DNA from: Piper betle
Lineage: Eukaryota; Streptophyta; Magnoliopsida; Piperales; Piperaceae
Direction of reading: 5' to 3'
Assembly: GCA_033002965.1 (NCBI GenBank)
Contig: JAURVB010000092.1
Coordinates: 1 to 64,000 of the forward strand
Length of the DNA stretch: 64,000 nucleotides
Part shown: positions 48,301 to 59,565 of the stretch, one piece after another
How positions within the stretch are numbered: position 1 is the first letter of the stretch
Layout: each line of letters opens with the position of its first letter
Notes under the pieces: model-generated
Told to the model about the DNA's origin: nothing
The model's database searches: none
Seen by the model: only the letters and a program-made list of their open reading frames with translations
Translations under genes and position numbers: made by a program

Positions 48301-50059
48301 ATTACTGCACCGAGTGGTGTCTCGGATCTTTTCTAAAGTGTTGAAAGAAAGAAATATTCAGAGAACTAGCGCGCCGCCCTATTACAGAGTGCCGAACAAT
48401 GAACGTGAGTGTTGATGGCCCTTCCCCTTTGTCTGAAGCTAAAAAGCTGCACCAAATAAGTTTTAACATTTCGGCGAGTGAGACGGGGTTCTTGCTTTTG
48501 TATCGTCAACTAAATTAGTTTGCTGGCCTAACTAATTGGCCCATACCTTAATACTCACTAGAATTCAGGCCCACTTCTTAATCATTATTGGGCTAAGGCC
48601 CATTGCTGCTTCAAGTCGGTGCCGGACAAACCGACTTGGTAATGATCAGCTCTATTTTCAACCATGGGTGATATGTCTAGATTTTTCAAATGAAAGCAAA
48701 AGCTTTTGGGACAACATTTGCCGTAAATATATACTGATTCTCTAGGTTGCTAATGTTAGAATCCAACAGCCTAAAGTTATTGTAGAGTAATGTAATAAGC
48801 TGAAGATAGCAGTGTATGAACTTACTAAGTTTGCCATTGATTCACAATATTTTCAATGTTTCAATCATAAGACTCTGGAATTTGTTATTTCATTCTCTAA
48901 GTTCAAGACACATATTGGTAAAAGCAAATAGTAACATTTGCTCAGAAGCAGCAAGCCTAAAATTATAATGATGCTCGTGATTGAATAACAGCAAAAGTAG
49001 TATGAGAGTGCCGTCATCCAAGGTCACCCTATCTTTACCATCCGTGACTACACGGATGGACAAGATTAAAATCCGCTAAAATAAGGAATTTAATCACGGC
49101 CACCCATGAATGATGGATGGCCTAGATGTAGGCGACCTCAGGTGAGGCCGGCACCCTCAAAGAACTTGCCCTCTTAAATCACAGGGAATAACAAATTTAT
49201 AGTATTCATGAAACAAGACCATAATAGTTATTATGCATGCATGCATGCCTATAACGGATCTATACACAGCAATTAAAAGAACAAGAAAGAGAGAAAGCAG
49301 TGAGATACCGGAAGGAGAAGAGGAGACGAGCAGATGGGGAGAGGAGAGGAGAGCGACAGTGGTAAGGCGAGGCTCGCCCTCATTCGGTTTTATCCTCATC
49401 TCCAAAAACCACTTCCCGCATTTCCCCACAAAAATCTATAAGTGATCACGTCTGACCTGCAAGCATTTCGGTTTCAAAATAGGCAGGAGTTTGTTAATAA
49501 AATTTTTTTAGGGTTGATCTGGTTGGGAGTAACGGGGGAGCCTATGAAGTTTAGACGGAAAATTATTGTGATCTCTGAGTCTAGATCTTGTTATCGTCAT
49601 AAAATTTTATACCAAACAAAACTATCGGATAAACTAAATTTGTTGGCATTGCTATCAGCTACAAATAGAATCTCTTATGAAAAGTCTAGGCCTTGAAAAT
49701 ACAAAATGCAGCAGAGTAGAGGAGGGAGATCAACAAAATGAACAAGTGAAAGATGGGTACTGAAACAGGAGTTGAGTCCCGGAAAGATCACCGGCGATGG
49801 CATGACATTTGGCGGTGGTAGACTACAGGGGAGGCGGAGATACAGGAAGACGAAGCGTTAAATAAACGTGAACGGCATGTCTAGAGGAGGGTGGTGACGT
49901 GGACATAAAGATGACCCCTGGTTTACAGGACACGTAGGAATGGGGAGATCCAGTGGTGAAAACTAGTGGTTCTTGGAGTATTTCCCATTAATTAAAGGGC
50001 AGGTTGCAGGTACTCCAGTAAAAAATAAACAAGTCCTAGGCTTCCTAGGCCTCAAGTTG
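45382..50059. other. Gene-poor DNA downstream of GID1
   Basis: No exon of a known family was recognised on either strand. The proximal part may include the GID1 3' UTR. GGCCCA/TGGGC motifs cluster at 48535-48605 with no gene identified beside them. A short GCATGCATGCATGC palindromic run is at 49235-49248, followed by purine-rich sequence (49270-49370). Confidence 0.5.
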
Positions 50060-50630
50060 TAACGGGATTTTGTGGATTGGGCCCTTTCAAATATCAATGA
50101 TATAGCGGAGGTGCACCGAGATATATGTACAACATCCTTCCTATGTCAACGCTCGTGGGGGCCGGCATCCCCACGTTCGTCCCAAACACCACTGCCCAGA
50201 AATTTCCTTTACATGCTTTCGCAACCGAAATTTGATCGTAAATCTTCTCCACCTAGTCCAGCCTTCTCTTCAAAAAGCTTCACTGTCTCCACATTTTCTA
50301 CAGCGAAAATACCAAATGTCTCCTCCAAATAGTTAAATTTCGCCGACAATCGATACTTCGTCTCTTCCACCTCAGCTTTTACCTTCTCTGCCTCTCTTAA
50401 CCGCTCGACCTTGGCGTGGTTGGCATCAAAGAGGAGGGAGTGGGATCGAGAGAGATCGAACTCGAGCCAGCGAATGGTAGCCTTCTTGGCTTCGATCTAC
50501 TTGTGGAGGTTAGTAATTTCAACGAGGACCCGGGCATTAAGTTCTTGAAGGTGGTTGTAGTGGAGGCTGAGCAAGTTCTTACCGTCGTCGGTGGGCTGTT
50601 CTCTTTTGGTCCATGACAGTGACGACGGTG
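50060..50630 (-). pseudogene. Coiled-coil protein remnant, possibly retroelement-derived
   Basis: Read on the minus strand, this gives a heptad-rich, charged sequence with stops: NLLSLHYNHLQELNARVLVE, a TAG, then EAKKATIRWLEFDLSRSHSL, HAKVERLREAEKVKAEVEET and KYRLSAKFNYLEETFG. Such coiled coils occur in the gag-like or transposon-associated proteins of plant retroelements, but I cannot assign the family. No start codon or splice sites are evident. Confidence 0.5.
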
Positions 50631-50785
50631 ATGGTTGTAGGCCCTTTGGGCAGGTCTATCTTACTCTAAACGCTGCTTACAAAATAACACTTTCTTATTA
50701 ATTTATATGTAAGTCACTGACCGCCTTAAAAATTAATACAAGATTAACTAAATAATTTTATCCTCGCATGTCAGCCAACCTAAAT

Positions 50786-50867
50786 CATCCCCCCTTATAC
50801 ATTCTAAGACACAGTGAGATTGCAGGCATCCCCCCTTATACATTCTAAGACACAGTGAGATTGCAGG
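50786..50867. repeat. Exact 41-bp tandem duplication
   Basis: Two adjacent identical 41-base copies at 50786-50826 and 50827-50867, each opening CATCCCCCCTTATACATTCT and ending GAGATTGCAGG. The perfect identity indicates a recent duplication or an assembly artefact. Confidence 0.9.
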
Positions 50868-51739
50868 AAACTCAGATTCGGCTGAGTTACGTGAGGACTC
50901 ATTATTTATCAAGTTACCTAAATCATATTCCTCTCGTATACGTGGGTACAAACATGTTATAATAACAAAATACTTTAATTTGAACTAGCTAACTTACCAT
51001 GAACCAAACTTGGGCTTTAATACTATTGTCAAGTCTTTTTGGCTTGAAAAAAAACTTGCAATAAATATTACAAGCCTTTTTTATTTTAAAAATTAACTCA
51101 ATAAATAAAATTTCTTATTAGCCTTATATACACATTACTATCCATTCTCAGAATTTGATGTAACACTAACTCAACGGCGATAGCAACAGAGGTGGTGGTG
51201 ACAAAGGTGGAGACAATGAACTTCTTATTTTCTTATGGTCGGTGGAGGTGGCGATGGACGCGGTGAACTTCTTTGGGGCCATGGCATTAGGTGAACTTCC
51301 AACGGAAAGAAAAAAAAAGAGCTTGTTAATAATGACGTGAGACGTGTAGCATTCCAAACCTCAACTCTATTTTCCAGGAGGGTGAAAAGCAAAGGGAAGA
51401 TAATGCTACAACATTGGTGATAACTCTTATATATACTATACTTTACCATTCACAACTTAGGAAGTCATATGACAGCCATTAATTCTCGAGAAAGATCACA
51501 AGAATTTAATTTGAAATAATCAAATTCCAATATAAAAGAAGGCGAAAAATGAAAAAGAAAAACAAGAGGTTACACAATTAAGATAATTCTAATTTTTATT
51601 TCACTCTTTGCACCTTAGGAAATTGCATTGACCACTATAAATTCTCAACGAAGGTTAAAATAATTGATTTTCAAAAATCAAATTCTAATCAATTGACATG
51701 GCCAAAGAGGGAATAGTGATGCTTTCCAAGTTCTAAATA

Positions 51740-52390
51740 GGGGTGTTAAATGAGCAAGCGAGTCGAGCTTAACTTGTGTTCGAACTCGGCTTGAATAGTT
51801 CGAAATTCGTTCGAATACAACTCGAGATCGAATGAGTTTTAAACATACATGCTCGAGTTCAACTCGAATATCTTTTATATATTCAAGCTCGACCTAAGTT
51901 CGAATGCACTAAAACTGTTTAATTACACTTAAATTGTTTAATTTTCTCGAGCTCGAACCCAGTTCGTTCGTGAGCTCAAACCCGCCTCGATTAAATATCA
52001 AAAGTACCTCATTTTAAAAAATGCAATCAATGTGAATGAAACCCACAACCTTGAGGTCATCAACTTGAATACTTACCATCTCAATTAGCTCATTTCTTTG
52101 TTATTATATTATATATATATATATAAATAAATAAATAAAAATATAATATAAATACTATATTATTATATTATTTTATCGAGTCGAGTTCGAGTCGAGCTAC
52201 GAGTCGAGTTTGAGTCAAGTTCAAGTTATAATCAAGTCGAATCAAATTGAACACAGCCTTGCTAAAGCTCGGCTTATAAGATTCGAGTTCAAGTCGAGCT
52301 CGAGCATTTAAATGTCGGAGTTTCGAGTTGAATCAAACCGAGCTGAATACTAAATGATTACGAGCTGGCTTGCTCAATTAGTAACCTTAG
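51740..52390 (-). mobile_element. Non-autonomous TIR element, copy 2 (651 bp, 9-bp target duplication)
   Basis: An inverted copy of the element at 1285-1864. The left end is GGGGTGTTAAATGAGCAAGC; the right end reversed reads GGTTACTAATTGAGCAAGCC. TTCTAAATA flanks it at 51731-51739 and 52391-52399. The central tRNA-like text of copy 1 is recognisable but its B-box is diverged. A 9-bp duplication is typical of Mutator-like elements (established); the assignment is inference. Confidence 0.8.
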
Positions 52391-52399
52391 TTCTAAATA

Positions 52400-54949
52400 C
52401 CATACAAATTACTATATTGAATTTTCAAGTGATATATTGTATGCTTGGTTGATCCAGATTTAACTTGGATGAACAGGACGGATTTAGCATGTCAACCTGG
52501 ATTTATGAATTACTACTTTAAAAATATTTTTAAGAAGACATTATTTAAATTATTTATATCAAGTGTATATTCAATAGAAAATTAATATTAAACATCATTA
52601 TTAGTAATAATAAATTTTACATTTTTTCTAAGACGGACTATAGAATTTAGGTCGAACCTATGTAAATATTGATTTTTATATGGTAGTCTGATGTTTCCCC
52701 CCAGCACAACTCCTTATTTCTAATTAACAGTTAATTTTTATTTTTAAAAAGTGATTATTATTAGTACTTAGTAGGACTTCAACCCAATAACATGCATCGA
52801 TAACTTCTATCCATTTTCCAACATGGCAGCCACCTTCTTTACATGCCCCTGACATTTTAAATTTAAAATAGAATTTATTCCACATCTAGGTGTCAATCCG
52901 TTGGGTTAGGCAGGATATTGCCCAAGCCAAACCCACCATTTGCCTTAAACCTCTATACAAAATCCAACCATTTATCATTTTAATTTTTATTACTTGAACT
53001 CAAACCCAATTATTTACTGTTTAGTAATCCCAAAGTTGGTGATTTAAAACGAGATTATGCTATAAAAATTAGATTTGGATGGTACCATAAAGAATTAAAT
53101 TAGAAATAATTATCTAAATAAAAATAAAGAGATTAATTAGGCTATTATAAAAGTTTGGTATTGAAAACATGTTAATTTTATATATAAACACATATATTTA
53201 TGACAAACCATAATAAATATAATTTAAAAAAATTAAATCATTGGCAACAAATACCGATACTCTTTGTACCTGAAACCAAACCCCAATTATTATAGGACAG
53301 GCACCCGGTGTCCTAAAATTAAACTTGGTTATATAGGTACCAACCCAAACTATTAGGATTTAGTCAAATCACGTTTCATTGTACCCTACTCAATGAGCCC
53401 CCCCACCTACATCGTTTAGATCAGGGGAAATCAACCTCAATGTTCCTTTAAATTTTGAACCTCGCAGTGTATCTTAAATTGTTCAGATCTAGTACGATTT
53501 AGGTTCTTTTGGTGATCTTTCATTAGTTTGTTATCTTTTTGGTTCAGATAAAAGCAGTTTCGCTCCAACCTGGGTTTTTTTATCAGATTACTAGTACGAT
53601 GGCTTAATGAAAATTGGCCCATTATACTAGGTCTGATATTTTTCAATATGATGGGCCGAATCGGGCGAGACTGGCTACTGGTACCTGGTATGCCAGGTTG
53701 AACCAGTTGGTCCAGTCAGGTTTTTGAAATAAAAGGATGCCTCTTGACCAAATAATAAGCGAGTCACGTATCCACTTCCGTGGACATTGTATAATGGGTT
53801 CCACGTTCACACTTACGGTAATGTATATGTCCGGCTCACCTTCTAGGTTTCACAAGTATATAACCATTTTTTACTTAGGGCAGATATTAAATCTTTCAAG
53901 TAATTTTATCTTGTCATGTGTCGAGCTATATCAATCTTGGTTTCGATAGTGTCCAACGCGTGCAAACTTTGATATGCACCTAGATCGACCAGGTCAACCT
54001 TTGAAATAAAATAAATATTAAAATGTTATACAGACCTAGTATCGAGGAAAAGAGATCGACAAGTAGAGAAGTCTATACATCATAGATTGAAGATAAAATA
54101 TGGACTATATTTATAGAATAACTATAAACTATATGTCATTCCAAACTCAACAAGTCTACATAAATTAGATAGCATACGTAGAAAAAGATTTGTTATGAAA
54201 AAAGAAGAAGGAAGCTGGTTGACAAGCTTGAAAAGAGAGAACAATAAAAGAATAAAGAGTATGGAGTATGGAGAAAGTATGTTTGCCTTCGCTCTTTATT
54301 GCCCTTTATATAGAGGTGGGGGTGATTGCTAAAGGAGGAAAAGTGGATCATGTTATCCCCCTCCATCCTTACGTTTGAAGAGGAAGTAAAAGGATCTATG
54401 AAGGGGTTGACACCTCGCTAAAGCATAAACCCTCATTTGTCAAACTTTAATTTCATTTTCTAGGTAGTAGTTAACCAAGGGAGGAGATTAGAATTAACTT
54501 GTCCTTTAAGGCCATACATAATAGGAAAAAATTAAGCTAAGGGAATGATTTGGCACCTCCCTAGAACTCTAGCTCTTCATTGTTAAGCCTTCCATCGTAA
54601 GTTAAGTATAATGCCACTTTTCTTAAGCTACAACAACCATATTGTTCCCTTAATAACACTACTATGTTTGCCTTAAATTCGACTATATTTTGAAGTGGTT
54701 CAGCCCCTTGGCCATTTAAGTTAGTCATATACCACATAGTTTAACCAAGAGGTCTAAAGTCATGGTTGCATCCCCCTTCTTGCCATAACTTAAGCACTTA
54801 TCCACAAAGCCCTAATTTTACAATTCAAGTTAGTCACGAAACTCTAATTTCAAATTAGTCATGAAATCATAATTTGATGATTCTACAATGAGAGTTTCAA
54901 TGTGATGGATGTGTATAATGATATATTCCTTTTTTTCTCTCAGGATTTA
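52400..54949. other. AT-rich intergenic DNA
   Basis: No supported exon or RNA gene. A few GC-richer stretches (53640-53790) contain CCAGG/CCTGG repeats without a reading frame of interest. Confidence 0.5.
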
Positions 54950-57640
54950 ACAGTTATTATGACCCACAAATTATTACAATAATTGAGATATCTACAAATT
55001 ATTGTTTTTATCATGACCGTTAAATTATTATAACATCTGAGATTAAATACTATAACTATGACTTACGTCTCTTATCATTACTGTTAAATTATTATCACGG
55101 ATGAGATTAAATGTATAAAATTCCTTATTAATTATAATTATAAATTATGTGTCTTATTTTTAACTACTATACAACACATTACGATTTCAAGAAGTGTTTT
55201 TCAATTTATAAATTCAAAGATGTATTTTTTCAACTTCTTCCTCCAATAATCTTATCTAATTCTATATTTTTTTATTAAAATATTATTTATTTAATCTTTA
55301 GTTCGGGTTGTTACATATACATTCTTATTTTTTACAAAAAAAATAATTCATCACTATCAAATCCATTGTAATGAAAAAAATTATTGTAATAAAATTTGGG
55401 AAAGATATCTTAATCATACTTATATCTTACTACATCATAAAAAATAAATTATTAATTAAAGAAAAATTAATATATTTTTCTTGAGTTACTATAAATTTTA
55501 TATATATTTAAATTATTTCAAATTAATTGAATCAAGAAAAAATAATTTAGAAATAAAGTCCCCACAATGTGCAGGTTAAGTTATCATTAATTAAAGAAAG
55601 GTGGTTTTCTTCCATGTGGCAAACCCACGATGTTCAAAGATTTTTTCTTAAATTTAGAAGGAATGCAATCTTGAGGGTTAAATTATTATAAAGGTTGAGA
55701 TTAAATTTAAAAGATTCCTAATTTGACTTTAATTGTGAATTATGTTTCATATCATATCATTAATATTTTAGGTCTAAGATTAGATCTATAAGATTTTTAT
55801 TTAGTTATAATTATAAATTAGACGTCATAAAAACTCCCATCACTTTTGTACTGTTTCCTAAAATAGGTCCTAATGTTAAAAATAAGATTTATTATAATGG
55901 TCAAAATTAGATATAAAAAATTTCTTATTTAATTATAACTATGAATTATGTCTCTTATTTTAACATTTAAACTATAACACATTAAGGTAAATACTATATG
56001 TTCTTTATCAATGACTTACATTTATTTTTATAAAGAAGATATTATATTGTGCACACTTTTTTTTCATTATTCAGTATCTCTTGCATCAGTGTTTTGCGCC
56101 TTATTCCTCTTCCAAACGGGTAAAATTAGTTTTAAAAATAATTAACTAAATCGAGTCAAAATAAATTAGACATGATGTAAAGAAATTATTATAATAAAAT
56201 TTTCATAAAAAGTTACTTAATGAAAATTAGACTTACATATTTTTTAAATATTTTTATCATGAGTTAGCACATTTAAATTTAATAAATTTGTATTTTAAAA
56301 AACTAAATAGAGTCAAAATAAACTATATGTGAAGTTCAAGCAACAAATCATTCATTAGATTATTAAAACGATTAAGATTAGATCTATAATTTTTTCAATT
56401 TAACTATAACAATGATTTAGGTCTCTTATTTTAACTATAAAGCATTTAGACAATACTATATTTCTAACTTTATTTATACATGCATCACACGTATCAACTT
56501 CAAAAATAGGTTGATTCATTATTTTTTTATCTTTCATGTTGTTTATACAAAAAGGCAGTATTTGAGTCTTTTTATTTGTTTAGCATCCATGCTAGCCAAT
56601 AAACAATTATTAATTTCATGATGTGTTAAAACAATTATAAAATCTATGACGAATTATATTCTATAATATAAAGTTCTATTGTTTCATGAAGTACTTTTTT
56701 TAATCAGTTTGATTTCATGAAGTATATTTTTAGGATCTTACTCTGGTAATTTTATCTAATTATATATTCTTTTTATTAAAATATTATTTATTTTATCTTT
56801 ATTCTATGTAGTTACATTTACATTCTTGAATTTTTATAAAAAAATAATTTATCCATCACTATCAAATAAGTTGTAATAAAAAAAAATTGATGTAATAAAA
56901 TTTTCATAAAAATATATTTGGTAGAATCACTTACATCTTAACACATCCCAAAAAATAAATTACTAATTAATAAAATTCAATATTTTTGCTTGAAGTTATC
57001 ATAAATTTTATAAATTGTTTAATTATTTCAAATTAATAAATTAAGTCCAAATAAATTATAATGACCGTTAGATTATTATAATGGGGGATATTAGTTTATA
57101 AGATTCTTAATTTAACTATAATTATGAATTATCTCTTATTTCAACTATAACAAATTTTGTATGAAAGATATTATATTATGGAGAATTTTTCTCCATTATA
57201 TATTTTCTCTTGCATCAACATTCTTTCCATCGAGCATCCTTCCTCTATTAATTAAAAATAACGAAAAAAAATTACACTATATTCTACAATATATGTCACT
57301 CATATGATTAATTAATTGTTTATTTTAGAATTATGTTAAAAAATTTTAAAGAATTGAAAAATTATTACAACTTAATTTATATTTTTTGGAGTTTTAAATT
57401 ATGTGTGGGTTATAATAAAGAATTATTATAACAAAACTTTCATGAAAAGCTGCTTAGTGGAAGTAGGACTTACATCTTAACACATTTTTGGATAACTAAT
57501 TAGTGAAAAAATTAATATTTTTATCATTAGTCATCATATTTAAATTTCATAAATTTTATTTTTTAAAAACTAATTAAATATGGTCGAAATAATTATAAGT
57601 GAAGTCTGCCGGCAATGTGGGGGGTATCATCATAGTTTTA
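54950..57640. repeat. Field of diverged repeated modules
   Basis: Related modules recur in the same orientation. Module Y (TTAAATTATTATAA...GAGATTA.AT...AACTATAATTATGAATTATGTCTCTTATTTT) begins near 55016, 55676, 55885, 56357 and 57058. Module X (ATTATTATAATAAAA.TTTC...ACTTACATCTTAACACAT) lies near 55370, 56180, 56880 and 57420. Module Z (GATATTATATT.TG...TCTCTTGCATCA) is near 56036 and 57165. A longer pair, 55227-55575 and 56735-57055, is alike over its whole length. This reads as an old, decayed tandem array or nested element cluster. No coding sequence is seen. Confidence 0.65.
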
Positions 57641-57691
57641 TTAATATGAGAGTAAATAAGAGTAGAATTGTTTCATGCAACTGGAACATCG

Positions 57692-59141
57692 CTACACCAA
57701 CTCTAAGAACAAACTAGCTCTGGGAATAAGCCCTGCATCTCTGAGAGTCATGTTCAACTGCTCAAACCCATAAACTCTTCTCGGGAAGTTGGAAATTAGC
57801 CGATAGCTTCCAATACCAGGTAAGTTCAAGGAGTCGATATATCTGTATATGGACTCTATCTTCTCACTAGAATTGAACCTCTTCTCCCTCCTTTCTCCGT
57901 TAGGGAATCGCACCTGTATCTGCAAATCACGACTCATCCATGATGCTATCTATATATATATACACCTGTCATCTATGAGAAGTAGTTTGAAGCTCGCTAA
58001 CGAAGCTAACAGTTTTGGGTATTGCTATTTGTTTCAACACCTGTGTCATGGAGGACTCATTAGCTCCTCGGCATGGCAATTTTGATCCCTTGGATTCTGT
58101 TGGTTTAGCCCCAGCTTGTTTCGTTGTTAACAGTGCTGCTGCTTGTGTGTTCGTCATTCCCTTCTCCGTCTCTCTTGCTCCCTGTATCTTAACATTTTGG
58201 ATCCTATCTCTTTCCTGCACTGGGTGAAGGTTGAGATAATGGGTGGGAAAACAAAACTCATCTTATGGTACGATCAGAGATTACCGTTTGCATATTCTAT
58301 GCATGGTACTCACCTTATCCATTAGCAGAGTAGCATTGTAAGCAGCATCCTGCTCCTCACGTAGACGTCGATCTTCTCTAATCCTCTCAAACTCTGCTGC
58401 TGTTGTTCTTGCTTGTGAAGTCCCTGAACTCATGAAAGCCGATCCTTGCTCTTCCACTGTCCTCTGCAGTATCTCCACCAACTCAGAGGGTGTCACTGGT
58501 CCTTCCATCTGATCAAATAACAAGAAGAAAGAATACAAACTTTGTCCATGACTATTTCATGCAATTGGATTCGATATATATTAACACTCCTTCAAAATTA
58601 GTTCAACCTGCTGAAGAACAGCAATGCTATCACCAGGAACAGGGATCACAACAGCACAGAAGGGGAAGGTCTCTGCTCGCAAAGTGGAACCCATCTGCAG
58701 TCCTTCGACTCCGTTGGCTAGAGCTCCCCATGAAACAAAGTTAGCATCGAGGTACTGCACCACAAGCTCAGAGCGAAGAGTATCACAACAAAAGGAAGGA
58801 GTAAGGGGGTGCTCCGGCGAGTGAAGGTACACGAACACGAACTTCTTGTCTGCCTCTGCCATTTTCAGAGCTTCCATGAACCGACATGCGTAGAAGAAAG
58901 GGTGGTAGGATCCATATTCCTGCTCAAAGCTCGTGAGAAACACCCATTCCTCGGGAGTAACACTGCCTCGTAATACTACTCCGAGTCCCGGTTCGTATGA
59001 TGGGTGATGGATCCTTGGGTCTCTTCTACCATAGCCGAACATGTTCATTCCTTGCCCAACAGCTCGGGAGACCCCTTCCGCTATGCTCCTTGGCAGGTTG
59101 GCGATCCTTCTCATGAAGGCGGCATCTCTTCCAGAGATCAT
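57692..59141 (-). CDS. UAS-UBX domain protein, plant PUX family
   Basis: Four exons with GT-AG borders, all in phase: 59141-58608, 58508-58314, 58214-58041, 57919-57692; 376 residues. The N-terminus has a short amphipathic stretch (RRIANLPRSIAEGVSRAVGQ). A UAS thioredoxin-like domain follows (FVFVYLHSPEHPLTPSFC, NFVSWGALANGVEG, FPFCAVVIPVPGDSIAVLQQ), as in FAF2/UBXD8 and Arabidopsis PUX10. Next is VTPSELVEILQRTVEEQG with LREEQDAAYNATL, then a polar linker. The C-terminal UBX domain (QVRFPNGERREKRFNSSEK to ASLFLELV) includes NFPRRVYG, matching the FPR signature that binds Cdc48/p97. The family role is recruiting Cdc48 to ubiquitinated or lipid-droplet proteins. No UBA exon was found upstream and the linker lacks the long Glu-rich coiled coil of PUX10, so it is a short member or the 5' exon is missed. 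Confidence 0.88.
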
Positions 59142-59527
59142 CTTTGGATTAAGCTAGCAACGCAAGAGCTTTGGCCTTTGGGTAAATGTGCAAGTGCTTG
59201 GATTTATGATGGGGCAAAGGCTTAGAAAAAGTGTAAGGTGTGGTCTTCATGGAACAGATTAACATCATTGTTGTTGAATTTGATGCCTTTTTGTTTCTTC
59301 AAAGTTAAGAGTGTAATTATTTTACTTGGGGGAAAAAAGAGGAAAGTTAGCGTTCGCGGTTACTTTGATAAAGAAAACGAAGATTGCTGCTTGATTTTAC
59401 CATGGTGGAGCCTAAGAGCAGTGCTTCTTTGTGCTTTCGAAGCTAAACTACATTTTTTATTTTGTGTTAAATTATTGTATAATTATATGTTTAGGTCGAA
59501 TATTTATATCAAATTTTCAAATAGAAG

Positions 59528-59565
<38 letters not shown>

